Assembly (NCBI RefSeq): GCF_001653755.1
Contig: NZ_CP015125.1
Span: 1,560,501 to 1,624,500 of the forward strand
Length of the DNA stretch: 64,000 nt
DNA from: Dokdonia donghaensis DSW-1
Lineage (GTDB): Bacteria; Bacteroidota; Bacteroidia; Flavobacteriales; Flavobacteriaceae
Reading direction: 5' to 3'
Shown here: positions 51,991 to 60,186 of the stretch, piece after piece
Numbering within the stretch: the stretch's first letter is position 1
How the letters are laid out: every line of letters begins with the position of its first letter
Notes under the pieces: generated by a model
The model's input: only the letters and a program-made list of their open reading frames with translations
The model's database searches: none
What the model was told of the DNA's origin: nothing
Translations under genes and position numbers: made by a program

Positions 51991-52986
51991 GTGCAGAAAA
52001 AAAATATCGCCGTTTTAATGGGTGGCTACAGTAGCGAGTATGAAATATCGCTTAACAGTGGTGCCACTGTAGTTGCTTCTTTAGATAAAGAAAAATACCA
52101 AGTATATGCCGTGCACATCCTTACCGAGGGATGGTTTTGTGTGATAGATGGCGAGCGATTTACGATAGATAGAGGTGACTTTAGCTTTAAGGACGCTTCC
52201 GCGAAAAAGGTAACCTTTGACGCCTGTTACAATACCATACACGGAACGCCGGGCGAGGACGGAAAACTACAAGCCTACTTAGAATTGCTAGGAATCCCAC
52301 AGACAAGTTGTGGTTTTTATGAGAGTGCAATGACGTTTAATAAGCGTGACACACTAAGCGTATTGAGTTCATATGGTGTGCCAATGGCGCAATCTGTATA
52401 CGTAAATAAGGGCGATGAGATTGATATGTCTTTTAAAAACCTGCTAGCTATAAAAGTGGGCTACCCTTGTTTTGTGAAGCCTAACCGCGCAGGTTCTAGT
52501 TATGGAGTGAGTAAGGTGTACAAAGAAGGTGATCTTATTGCGGCGCTTGATAATGCGTTTAAGGAAGATAACCAGGTTTTGATTGAGTCATTTTTAAGCG
52601 GGACAGAAGTATCTGTAGGGGTGTATGATTTTGGCAATGGGGCGGAGGTGCTTCCAGTTTGTGAGATTGTACCAGATGGAGATTTTTTTAGTCTAGAAGC
52701 AAAGTACTCTGGAAAATCACAAGAGATTGTGCCAGCAAGACTAGATGAGCGTGAGACGGCAGATGTGCAGGGACTTACAAAGGGTATTTATGAATTGCTG
52801 GGTCTTAAGGGGATTTGCCGCATAGATTTTATCTTTCACGAGGGGAAGCCACATTTTGTAGAGGTAAATACAAACCCTGGTCTCTCAAAGGAAAGCATCA
52901 TACCTAGAGAGTTTAAAGCAGCAGGATTATTACTTACAGAAGTTTTTGGTGAAGCTATAGAAGTAGCAATTAGAAATAACAGTTAA
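51991..52986 (+). CDS. ddl: D-alanine--D-alanine ligase
   Basis: ATP-grasp ligase making the D-Ala-D-Ala dipeptide for peptidoglycan. The N-terminus IAVLMGGYSSEYEISLNSG, the IHGTPGEDG motif near residues 80-88, the ATP-grasp FVKPNRAGSSYGVSK near 156-170 and the magnesium site FVEVNTNPGLSKES near 290-303 are all present. The start is GTG at 51991, since the longer frame adds residues not seen in relatives; an in-frame ATG at 51940 is an alternative. Length is 331 residues. Confidence 0.92.
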   Translation: MQKKNIAVLMGGYSSEYEISLNSGATVVASLDKEKYQVYAVHILTEGWFCVIDGERFTIDRGDFSFKDASAKKVTFDACYNTIHGTPGEDGKLQAYLELLGIPQTSCGFYESAMTFNKRDTLSVLSSYGVPMAQSVYVNKGDEIDMSFKNLLAIKVGYPCFVKPNRAGSSYGVSKVYKEGDLIAALDNAFKEDNQVLIESFLSGTEVSVGVYDFGNGAEVLPVCEIVPDGDFFSLEAKYSGKSQEIVPARLDERETADVQGLTKGIYELLGLKGICRIDFIFHEGKPHFVEVNTNPGLSKESIIPREFKAAGLLLTEVFGEAIEVAIRNNS

Positions 52987-53048
52987 ATTTACAGAGATAG
53001 TATCCTTGAGATTTTCGCTTTTTCGGGAATCACATTAAGATTAAGATT

Positions 53049-53546
53049 ATGAAAAGAAAGGCAGTATTTCCGGGGAGTTTTGATCCCATTACACTTGGGC
53101 ATTACGATATAATAGAACGAGGTCTTACCCTCTTTGACGAGATAATACTTGCTATAGGTGTCAACTCAGATAAAAAATATATGTTTTCTCTAGAGCAGCG
53201 CAAGCAGTTTCTAGAAGATACGTTTAAAGATGAGCCACGCATTAAAGTAATGACCTATAAAGGTCTTACTATAGATTTTTGTAAGGAGCAAGAAAGCGAG
53301 TTCATTTTAAGAGGACTGCGTAATCCTGGAGATTTTGAGTTTGAAAAGGCAATCGCCCATACTAACAGAAAATTATCTGGTATCGAGACCGTATTCTTAC
53401 TTACGAGTTCTGGTAAGAGCTATATATCTTCTTCCATAGTACGTGATGTAATACGTAACGGTGGTGACTGTTCTGGTCTGGTGCCAGATGTGGTAGAGCC
53501 TTGTGCAAATAAGATCTGGAAAGAGATACAAGCAAAAAGAAAATAA
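53049..53546 (+). CDS. coaD: Phosphopantetheine adenylyltransferase
   Basis: Transfers AMP to 4'-phosphopantetheine in coenzyme A synthesis. The nucleotidyltransferase signature FPGSFDPITLGHYDII is near residues 7-22, and YISSSIVRDVI near 119-129 matches the second motif. Length is 165 residues. It is 62 bp behind ddl and followed by a strong terminator. Confidence 0.94.
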   Translation: MKRKAVFPGSFDPITLGHYDIIERGLTLFDEIILAIGVNSDKKYMFSLEQRKQFLEDTFKDEPRIKVMTYKGLTIDFCKEQESEFILRGLRNPGDFEFEKAIAHTNRKLSGIETVFLLTSSGKSYISSSIVRDVIRNGGDCSGLVPDVVEPCANKIWKEIQAKRK

Positions 53547-53569
53547 GAGTTCAAAACCTTCATCCATAA

Positions 53570-53597
53570 AAAAGCCGCCCACTGGGCGGCTTTTACC
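53570..53597 (+). terminator. Terminator after coaD
   Basis: Perfect 11-bp stem AAAAGCCGCCC/GGGCGGCTTTT with a 3-nt loop. Confidence 0.93.
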
Positions 53598-53621
53598 ATT
53601 TATATATAACCTGTAACCTAA

Positions 53622-53762
53622 TTACTTTTTATTCTGCTGTTCTTTGATGGTCTTTTTATCGATATCAAAGTCGTTTGTAGTTTGATTTATATTTCCCGTT
53701 GGATTGGTCGGGTTAGTTTGCTCTACTTTTCTTTCAAATTTACGTTCCATAATCTTTTTCAT
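53622..53762 (-). CDS. Hypothetical 46-residue protein
   Basis: Short reading frame MKKIMERKFERKVEQTNPTN... ending KEQQNKK, charged and without hydrophobic segments. An ATG start and TAA stop are present and the codon use is ordinary. It lies between coaD and trpA. The composition suggests a disordered protein. It could be chance; a -7-like element was not confirmed. Confidence 0.45.
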   Translation of the reverse strand: MKKIMERKFERKVEQTNPTNPTGNINQTTNDFDIDKKTIKEQQNKK

Positions 53763-53840
53763 TTTTAAGTTGATATAAAGATAAAAATCACGGTTGTTAA
53801 TTCGTCTTAAAGGCTTGTTAGTCTTAGGTTAAAGTGTTGA

Positions 53841-54602
53841 TTATCTTATGGTTTCTACAAAGCTAGCAACGCTGTTTGCTCCATTCTTAGTAATATGCTT
53901 TATAAAAGCACTTCCTATAATGGCTCCTTTTTGATGGGTAGTGGCTGCCTTAAAAGTTTCCTCATTACTTATCCCAAAACCAACAATCTGCGGATTGTTA
54001 AGATTCATAGCTGCAATACGTTTAAAGTAATCTTCTGTGCTGTTGCCAAAACCGCTCGTAGCGCCCGTCGTACTTGCACTACTCACCATATAGATAAACC
54101 CATCACTCGCGGCATCTATCTGTTGTATACGCGCGTCACTAGTTTGTGGTGTGATAAGGAAGACATTAATAAGTCCGTACTTTTCAAAAATCTCTTTATA
54201 CTCAGCTTCATATTCGGCAAGTGGTAAGTCTGGCATAATAATACCATCTATCCCTATTTGTTGACAACGCTTACAGAATTTTTCAACCCCATATTGTAGC
54301 ATCGGGTTAAAGTATCCCATCACAATAAGCGGGATATGTATGGTCTCACGAATACCGTCTAACTGGCTAAACAGCTTTTCGGTAGTCATCCCATTGTGAA
54401 GTGCAGCAGTACTTGACTCTTGGATAGTAGGCCCATCTGCCAGCGGATCTGAAAATGGTAATCCTATCTCCACCATATCTACACCGCTTTCTTGAAGCTG
54501 CGTTAAGATAGAAACAGTATCATCTATGGCTGGATATCCAGCAGTGAAGTATAAGCTTAGTAGCTTTTTATCTTCTTGTAATTTTTCTTTTATTCTATTC
54601 AT
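53841..54602 (-). CDS. trpA: Tryptophan synthase alpha chain
   Basis: Cleaves indole-3-glycerol phosphate and passes indole to TrpB. The catalytic Glu is in VEIGLPFSDPLADGP near residues 45-59, and the Asp in GIIMPDLPLAEY near 123-134; the phosphate-binding loop SSASTTGATS lies near 178-187. It is the last gene of the trp operon and is separated from trpB by an inserted GIY-YIG gene and hairpins. Length of 253 residues is typical. Confidence 0.96.
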   Translation of the reverse strand: MNRIKEKLQEDKKLLSLYFTAGYPAIDDTVSILTQLQESGVDMVEIGLPFSDPLADGPTIQESSTAALHNGMTTEKLFSQLDGIRETIHIPLIVMGYFNPMLQYGVEKFCKRCQQIGIDGIIMPDLPLAEYEAEYKEIFEKYGLINVFLITPQTSDARIQQIDAASDGFIYMVSSASTTGATSGFGNSTEDYFKRIAAMNLNNPQIVGFGISNEETFKAATTHQKGAIIGSAFIKHITKNGANSVASFVETIR

Positions 54603-54617
54603 CTGAATAAATATTTT

Positions 54618-54643
54618 GTCATTCCCGCGTAGGCGGGAATCTT
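54618..54643 (+). repeat. Hairpin repeat, left flank of GIY-YIG gene
   Basis: 26-bp element with the stem ATTCCCGC/GCGGGAAT and loop GTAG, oriented rightwards. A second, diverged partial copy lies at 54662-54681. Confidence 0.85.
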
Positions 54644-54742
54644 AATTTGTATTTGTAATTTTCTGCGTAGGCAGGAATCTTATCTTTTACTGAGCTTACC
54701 TATTCATAGGAATGTCATTTTCTATATTAGATTTTGATATTA

Positions 54743-54758
54743 CGCTTTCGCGAAAGCG
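54743..54758. repeat. Dispersed palindrome, exact copy 13
   Basis: Perfect copy just downstream of the GIY-YIG gene stop, inside the trp operon gap. Confidence 0.95.
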
Positions 54759-54761
54759 ATG

Positions 54762-55052
54762 TCACAACATCCAGTATAAATCTTCCCATTTAGGATTCAT
54801 ATCATTAATCAAATTCTCTTTCCACTCACGATTCCATTTTTTGATTTGTTTTTCTCTTTTGATAGCGTTTTCAACATATTGAGTAACTTCAAACCAAACT
54901 AATTTTTCGGTATTGTACTTACCTGAAAAGCCTTTAGAACTTTTTGATTTATATTGGTTAATTCTTCTCTTTAGATTGTCTGTAAATCCAAGATATAAAA
55001 CAGTATTGTTCTTGTTTGTTATTATGTATGTGTAAAACTGGTTTGGCTCCAT
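54762..55052 (-). CDS. GIY-YIG domain nuclease-like protein
   Basis: Stand-alone GIY-YIG domain protein of 96 residues. The GIY...YIG core appears as YTYIIT, then VLYLGFTDNLKRRINQY, followed by the conserved Glu in KREKQIKKW. The ATG at 55052 is used; a longer frame begins at a GTG inside the flanking hairpin. It is inserted between trpB and trpA and interrupts otherwise tightly spaced genes. Proteins of this type are often found with small repeat elements in Bacteroidota (recollection), and inverted hairpins flank it here. A mobile or repeat-associated role is inferred. Confidence 0.88.
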   Translation of the reverse strand: MEPNQFYTYIITNKNNTVLYLGFTDNLKRRINQYKSKSSKGFSGKYNTEKLVWFEVTQYVENAIKREKQIKKWNREWKENLINDMNPKWEDLYWML

Positions 55053-55059
55053 TTTGTAT

Positions 55060-55085
55060 GGGATTTCCACCTTCGTGGAAATGAC
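55060..55085 (-). repeat. Hairpin repeat, right flank of GIY-YIG gene
   Basis: 26-bp element in the opposite orientation to the left one. The stem is ATTTCCAC/GTGGAAAT with loop GAAG, and two stem pairs differ from the left copy by paired changes. Confidence 0.85.
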
Positions 55086-55096
55086 AAAGGTTTCAG

Positions 55097-56296
55097 CTAT
55101 AGCTCAAAATATTCTATAAACGTATTCAAATCCTTATCACCTCGTCCCGAAAGATTGATTACCACGATATCATCTTTTTTGAATTTTCTAGTCTCAAAAA
55201 TGGCAAGAGCGTGACTTGTCTCAATCGCAGGGATAATACCTTCTAGTTTACTTAATTCTAGTCCAGCCGTCATCGCATCCTCATCCGTCACAGAGATAAA
55301 TTCCCCACGCCCAGAGCGGAAGAGGTTTGCGTGCATAGGCCCTACTCCTGGGTAGTCAAGACCCGCAGAGATAGAGTAAGGCTCTGTAATCTGCCCGTCG
55401 TCTGTTTGCATTAATAAGGTCTTACTTCCGTGTATAATTCCCTCACGTCCCAGTGCAGATGTTGCAGCACTCTCACCAGTATTTACTCCTTTGCCAGCAG
55501 CCTCTACAGCGATAATGCCCACTTCTGGTTCATCAAGATAATGGTAATATAATCCAGCGGCATTACTACCACCACCCACACAGGCTACTACATAATCTGG
55601 ATTTTCTTTCCCTTCTTTTTCTAGCAACTGCTTCTTAGTCTCCTCAGAAATCACCGACTGAAAACGAGCCACCATATCTGGATAAGGGTGTGGTCCCACC
55701 ACAGAACCTATAATGTAATGTGTGTCTACTGGGTTATTAATCCAGTCACGTATCGCTTCGTTAGTCGCATCTTTTAAGGTTCTACTTCCAGACATTGCTG
55801 GACGTACGGTTGCTCCTAGCATTTTCATACGAGCCACGTTAGGCGCTTGGCGCTCAATATCTACAGCACCCATATATACGATACATTCTAGTCCCATAAG
55901 TGCACACACCGTTGCTGTAGCAACACCGTGCTGTCCCGCGCCAGTCTCTGCGATAATGCGGTTCTTACCTAGTCGCTTAGCCATAAGAATCTGGCCTATG
56001 GTATTATTTACTTTATGAGCTCCGGTATGACAGAGATCTTCCCTTTTGAGATATACCTTTGTGCCATACTTCTCGCTAAAGCGTTTTGCATAATAAAGCG
56101 GTGTAGGACGACCTACATAATCTTTTAAGAGTTGTTTAAACTCCTCTTGAAAAGAAGACTCCTGCATAATTTGCACATACTGAGAGCGCAGTTCTTCTAC
56201 GTTAGGATAGAGCATCTCTGGAATAAATGCTCCGCCAAAATCTCCGTAGTACCCTCTCTCGTCTGCTTGGTAACTGGTGTTATTTTCTAGTATCAT
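55097..56296 (-). CDS. trpB: Tryptophan synthase beta chain
   Basis: PLP-dependent subunit that joins indole and serine to tryptophan. The PLP lysine is in LCHTGAHKVNN near residues 88-98, the phosphate loop CVGGGSNAAG is near 235-244 and the catalytic Glu in REDLCH near 85-90. Length of 399 residues is standard. The start overlaps the trpF stop by 4 bp. The sister gene trpA is 495 bp further on, beyond the insert. Confidence 0.97.
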   Translation of the reverse strand: MILENNTSYQADERGYYGDFGGAFIPEMLYPNVEELRSQYVQIMQESSFQEEFKQLLKDYVGRPTPLYYAKRFSEKYGTKVYLKREDLCHTGAHKVNNTIGQILMAKRLGKNRIIAETGAGQHGVATATVCALMGLECIVYMGAVDIERQAPNVARMKMLGATVRPAMSGSRTLKDATNEAIRDWINNPVDTHYIIGSVVGPHPYPDMVARFQSVISEETKKQLLEKEGKENPDYVVACVGGGSNAAGLYYHYLDEPEVGIIAVEAAGKGVNTGESAATSALGREGIIHGSKTLLMQTDDGQITEPYSISAGLDYPGVGPMHANLFRSGRGEFISVTDEDAMTAGLELSKLEGIIPAIETSHALAIFETRKFKKDDIVVINLSGRGDKDLNTFIEYFEL

Positions 56297-56922
56297 AGCT
56301 GCAATACTTTTTTAAATTCGGTTAATTTTTCAATATTTTTTAAACCTGGCTTATCCTCAAACTTGCTATTTACGTCTAGTGCGATAATAGGCAAATCTGT
56401 TGCCAGTATTTCTTTTACTTTTTCTACTTCTTCCAGCCCTATGCCGCCACTTAAAACGATAGGGGTTTGAGATGTGTAATTTTTTAATACACTCCAGTCA
56501 AAGGTGTAGCCGTTGCCTCCTTTTTCTTTTCCCTTTGTGTCAAAAAGGAAAGCGTCTACAAGGCCCTCGTAAGGTGTGAGCTGCTCAAAGTCAAAACTGT
56601 CTTTGATTCCAAAAACTTTCCAAATCTTGAGGTCTCGACTGCACTCGACCAGACAAGCTTGAAGTTCTTTTATGTATTCAGGGGATTCGCTACCGTGTAA
56701 CTGGATTACGTTGAGGTTGTGCTGTGTTATTTTCGCTTTCGCGAAAGCAATATCAGCATCTACAAAAACCCCTACGCGGTCAATTCCCTCCGGTAATTCT
56801 GGAATCGCTAGGTTGCCAAAATCTCGTTTGCTCTTCTCATAAAATATAAATCCAAGATAATCTGGCTGCAATGCAGCGACCTCTTGTGTGTTATATTTCA
56901 TACCGCATATTTTGATTTTCAT
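56293..56922 (-). CDS. trpF: Phosphoribosylanthranilate isomerase
   Basis: Third step after trpD in tryptophan synthesis. KICGMKY at residues 3-9 carries the catalytic Cys; the Asp is near VDAFLFDTKG at 123-132, and LSGGIGLEEV near 157-166 is the phosphate site. Length is 209 residues. The start overlaps the preceding membrane protein gene by 4 bp. An exact 14-mer palindrome codes AFAKA (56734-56749). Confidence 0.95.
   Translation of the reverse strand: MKIKICGMKYNTQEVAALQPDYLGFIFYEKSKRDFGNLAIPELPEGIDRVGVFVDADIAFAKAKITQHNLNVIQLHGSESPEYIKELQACLVECSRDLKIWKVFGIKDSFDFEQLTPYEGLVDAFLFDTKGKEKGGNGYTFDWSVLKNYTSQTPIVLSGGIGLEEVEKVKEILATDLPIIALDVNSKFEDKPGLKNIEKLTEFKKVLQL
56734..56749. repeat. Dispersed palindrome, exact 14-mer copy 14 (in trpF)
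   Basis: The core 14-mer is exact; the last base of the 16-mer is A. It codes AFAKA. Confidence 0.95.
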
Positions 56923-57308
56923 TTTGTGTCTTTCTCTATGAGATTATCTAATATTCCTTTTGCTTGCGGAGTAAGAAACTCTCTAGTGAGAGCAACTTCC
57001 TTAGAGCCTTGAGCGAGTATGTAATCTCCCGCAAAATATTTTTTCTTAGTCAGTTTTGAAAAAGCAAGCTCTTTCTTTCCGATACCTAAAAAACCTCTAA
57101 TAATGATACTTGACTGAGTTATTTGGAGCCATCCCTGACGTTTTAATATTGCATAAACTATGAGATGTAAAATTCCCCAAACAAAAAACCAGTCAAGAAC
57201 ACCATAATCACCTTCTATGATAACGGTTATAAGTCCGAGTATGGTGTAAGCTATACCAGTCCAAAGGTAGTAGCGTAGCTGCTTGTTAGAGTAAGGAACG
57301 TTTATCAT
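56919..57308 (-). CDS. Membrane protein with PH-like tail, inside trp operon
   Basis: Protein of 129 residues with two membrane spans (about residues 13-31 and 37-54), then a ~70-residue soluble part (ITQSSIIIRGFLGIGKKELAFSKLTKKK) that looks like a bacterial pleckstrin-homology-like beta barrel (inference). No tryptophan-pathway enzyme resembles it. The start overlaps the trpC stop by one base and the stop overlaps the trpF start by four, so it is translated as part of the operon. Confidence 0.72.
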   Translation of the reverse strand: MINVPYSNKQLRYYLWTGIAYTILGLITVIIEGDYGVLDWFFVWGILHLIVYAILKRQGWLQITQSSIIIRGFLGIGKKELAFSKLTKKKYFAGDYILAQGSKEVALTREFLTPQAKGILDNLIEKDTK

Positions 57309-58087
57309 TAATCTAGTTGTTTTATGAAAGTAGCGGCACTTTCACCTGGGTTATCTGTTTTCATAAAATTTTCACCTATAAGGAAACCTTGAAAACCGTG
57401 TGGCTTTAATTCCTTGATCGCCTCTACAGAACTGATACCACTTTCTGACACTTTTACAAACTCATCTGGAATTTGCTTGATGAGTTCTTTGCTAGTCTCT
57501 AGGCTTACTTCAAAGGTCTTTAGGTTTCGGTTGTTGATGCCTAGCATATCTACAGATGGCATAATAGACTTCTGTAATTCTTCCTCATTATGAGACTCAC
57601 AAAGCACATCGAGATTAAGACTTTTTGCAAAGGTTGAAAACTGCTCTATTTGCTTTCGCGAAAGCGTAGCTGCAATAAGTAATATCGCATCTGCACCGTA
57701 GGCTTTGGCTTCAAGAATCTGGTATTCATCTACTATAAACTCCTTACGTAATAGCGGAAACTGTGCTGCTGCTCTAGCAAGTAATAAGTCGTCCAGCGAG
57801 CCGCCAAAATATTTTCCATCTGTAAGTACAGACATCCCGCTCACGCCCGCCTGCTCATAACCGCTTGCGACATCTTGCACGCTCAGGCTGTTGTTTATAA
57901 CAGACTTACTAGGAGACCTTCTTTTATACTCTGCGATAATCCCAGAGCCTGAGCTTACTGCTTTTGCAAGTGATATGGTAGCTCTCTCAAAAAGCACAGA
58001 TTGCTCTAGCTGGCTCACGGGGATAAGACTTTTTCTCAACGCTACTTCCTTGATTTTATCTGCTGTAATTTTATCTAGTATGGTCAT
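57308..58087 (-). CDS. trpC: Indole-3-glycerol phosphate synthase
   Basis: Closes the indole ring from carboxyphenylaminodeoxyribulose phosphate. IIAEYKRRSPSKS near residues 49-61 holds the catalytic Lys and the substrate site, and SESGISSVEAI near 217-227 the phosphate site. Length is 259 residues, a monofunctional TrpC. It has a one-base gap to trpD. It contains a palindrome copy coding TLSRK (57651-57666). Confidence 0.96.
   Translation of the reverse strand: MTILDKITADKIKEVALRKSLIPVSQLEQSVLFERATISLAKAVSSGSGIIAEYKRRSPSKSVINNSLSVQDVASGYEQAGVSGMSVLTDGKYFGGSLDDLLLARAAAQFPLLRKEFIVDEYQILEAKAYGADAILLIAATLSRKQIEQFSTFAKSLNLDVLCESHNEEELQKSIMPSVDMLGINNRNLKTFEVSLETSKELIKQIPDEFVKVSESGISSVEAIKELKPHGFQGFLIGENFMKTDNPGESAATFIKQLD
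57651..57666. repeat. Dispersed palindrome, exact 14-mer copy 15 (in trpC)
   Basis: Core 14-mer exact; first base of the 16-mer differs. It codes TLSRK. Confidence 0.95.
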
Positions 58088-58088
58088 C

Positions 58089-59081
58089 TTAGTTGCTTAG
58101 GGCTTGAAGTTGTTTGAGTTTTTGTGCGGCTTTACCAGAGAGTAAGCTCTCTTTTGCTTGTTCAAAACCTTGTAAAGGTGTTAGACCTTTTACAGTCGCA
58201 ATAGCCATCCCAGCGTTTGCACACACCACATTGTTTTGTGCCTGGGTGCCTTTACCAGAAATTACATTTGTAAATATTTGCGCCGAAGACTCAACAGAGT
58301 CACCACCATAAATATCTTGTTGAGCGTGTGCATTTACACCAAAATCTCTAGGTGTGAGCATAAGCTCTGTCTCATTTGTAATAGCCTTTGTAGCTCCTGT
58401 AAGTGATATCTCATCATAACCGTCTAATGCGTGCAGTATGGTAAAGTTTTTATCTCCTTTTTGATATAAATATCCATACATTCTTGCGAGTTCTAGGTTA
58501 AAAACTCCCACTAGCTGGTTGCTCGGGAATGCTGGGTTAACCATAGGGCCTAGCATATTAAAAAAGGTTTTTACACCTAACTCTCTACGTATAGGGCCTA
58601 CGTTTTTCATAGCAGGGTGGAAGAGTGGTGCGTGTAGTACACACATCCCTACCTCATCCATAGATCGCTTCAAGAAGTCCTTATCGTTACTAAATTTTAT
58701 GCCTAGATACTCCATCACATTACTACTTCCACTTACAGAGCTCACCCCATAATTACCGTGCTTAGTCACGTGCACACCAGCACCAGCTGTTACAAAGCTA
58801 GAGAGTGTTGAGATATTAAACGTGTCTTTACCATCACCACCTGTACCACAAAGATCTATGGCGTTATAATCTGAGAAGTCTACAGCAAGACAAAGATCTA
58901 GTAAGGCATCTCTAAAACCTTCTAGCTCCTCTACGGTTATACTACGCATCATATAAACGGTAAGAAAAGAAGCAATCTGACTCTGATTGTATTTACCCTC
59001 AGAGATGTTTACGAGAACCTCACGGCTTTCGGCTTTTGTGAGTTGGTCGTGGTTAATTAATCTATTAAGTATGGCTTTCAT
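58089..59081 (-). CDS. trpD: Anthranilate phosphoribosyltransferase
   Basis: Transfers phosphoribose from PRPP to anthranilate. The glycine-rich PRPP motif DLCGTGGDGKDTFNIST is near residues 77-93 and KHGNYGVSS near 107-115. Length of 330 residues is typical, with no fused trpG domain. Its start overlaps the lipoprotein stop by one base. Confidence 0.96.
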   Translation of the reverse strand: MKAILNRLINHDQLTKAESREVLVNISEGKYNQSQIASFLTVYMMRSITVEELEGFRDALLDLCLAVDFSDYNAIDLCGTGGDGKDTFNISTLSSFVTAGAGVHVTKHGNYGVSSVSGSSNVMEYLGIKFSNDKDFLKRSMDEVGMCVLHAPLFHPAMKNVGPIRRELGVKTFFNMLGPMVNPAFPSNQLVGVFNLELARMYGYLYQKGDKNFTILHALDGYDEISLTGATKAITNETELMLTPRDFGVNAHAQQDIYGGDSVESSAQIFTNVISGKGTQAQNNVVCANAGMAIATVKGLTPLQGFEQAKESLLSGKAAQKLKQLQALSN

Positions 59082-59605
59082 TATTTAGGCGTGTTGATGT
59101 GAACAATAATAGGGTCTGCTTTATCTTTCTTTATGTTTTGCAATCCTATTGTTGCTAGTTCTTGATCTGTTGCTAGTCTTGAACTAGCCTGGTTAAGTGC
59201 TACGTAATTGTAAACTCCCTTTGGTGTGCTTGCTATCCAGCCTTTTGTAAGTGGTGACTTTCTTACAGAGGCTGTCTCGCTCGTAAAGCGTTGCAAGAAA
59301 CCTAATGCGCTTTTACGCATATCTTCTTTACTGGTTCCCCTAGGGAAAATAATATAGGTTCCGTTTGAAAAAAGTACCCAGTTAGGTCGCTTAGGACTTA
59401 CACCAAGTTTTGTGTTAAAAATCAGTTTTTTATAGACATCTACATTCTCATCTTCTACTACTTCTTTAAGAGGCTCAGGTTCGGCTTCTATTACGACCAC
59501 GGGTGTCGCAGGTTTTGTAGTTTCTACAGGTGTTGATTTTGTGCTCTCACAACCACCTATTAATAGAAAACAACTTGCTAGTAGAAATAATGTAAATCTC
59601 ATCAT
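59081..59605 (-). CDS. Lipoprotein of unknown function, inside trp operon
   Basis: Protein of 174 residues with a lipobox (LIGGC, Cys19) and a low-complexity, Pro- and Glu-rich linker to residue ~55. A conserved-looking domain follows (KRPNWVLFSNGTYIIFPRG near 93-111, STPKGVYNYV near 128-137). I do not know the family. Two adjacent ATGs (59605 or 59602) are possible starts. The gene lies between trpG (8-bp gap) and trpD (one-base overlap), so it is transcribed with tryptophan genes despite being an envelope protein. Confidence 0.75.
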   Translation of the reverse strand: MMRFTLFLLASCFLLIGGCESTKSTPVETTKPATPVVVIEAEPEPLKEVVEDENVDVYKKLIFNTKLGVSPKRPNWVLFSNGTYIIFPRGTSKEDMRKSALGFLQRFTSETASVRKSPLTKGWIASTPKGVYNYVALNQASSRLATDQELATIGLQNIKKDKADPIIVHINTPK

Positions 59606-59613
59606 ATATAGTA

Positions 59614-60183
59614 TTAACTAATCACCCAATTTTTAATCATTGTTTTTCCTTCTGGAGTAAGTACAGATTCTGGGTGAAACTGTACACCACGTATGTCCAG
59701 TTCTCTATGACGTAGTGCCATTATCTGGCCATTTTCATCTACCGCAGTAACTTCTAATGCTGGCGGAAAATCTTCTGTAGCTACCACCCACGAGTGGTAA
59801 CGCCCTACGGCTATTTCTTCACCAAGGTCTTTAAAGAGTACGGTGTCTGGTTGTGTGACAGTGACCTGTGTCGCGACACCGTGAAAAACCTTATCAAGAT
59901 TGATAAGCGTACCTCCGTACACTTCACCTATGGCTTGTTGCCCAAGGCAAACGCCAAGTATAGGTCTTCTTCCTCCATAAGTTTTTATTACTTGCTTGAG
60001 CAGTCCAGCTTCTTCTGGAATGCCAGGGCCTGGAGAAAGCAATATTTTATCATACTGCTCGCACTCTTCAAGCGCAAACTGGTCATTACGTTTTACGGTA
60101 ACGATGCAATCTAATTCTTCTAGGTAGTGCACAAGGTTGTACACAAAGGAATCATAGTTGTCTATTACTAATATCTTTTTCAT
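59614..60183 (-). CDS. trpG: Anthranilate synthase glutaminase component
   Basis: Glutamine amidotransferase subunit of anthranilate synthase. The oxyanion motif LSPGPGIPEE is near residues 51-60, the catalytic Cys is in GVCLGQQAIG near 78-87 and the His/Glu dyad in VQFHPESVLTPEG near 168-180. Length of 189 residues indicates a separate subunit. A 3-bp gap to trpE. Confidence 0.96.
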   Translation of the reverse strand: MKKILVIDNYDSFVYNLVHYLEELDCIVTVKRNDQFALEECEQYDKILLSPGPGIPEEAGLLKQVIKTYGGRRPILGVCLGQQAIGEVYGGTLINLDKVFHGVATQVTVTQPDTVLFKDLGEEIAVGRYHSWVVATEDFPPALEVTAVDENGQIMALRHRELDIRGVQFHPESVLTPEGKTMIKNWVIS

Positions 60184-60186
60184 TGT

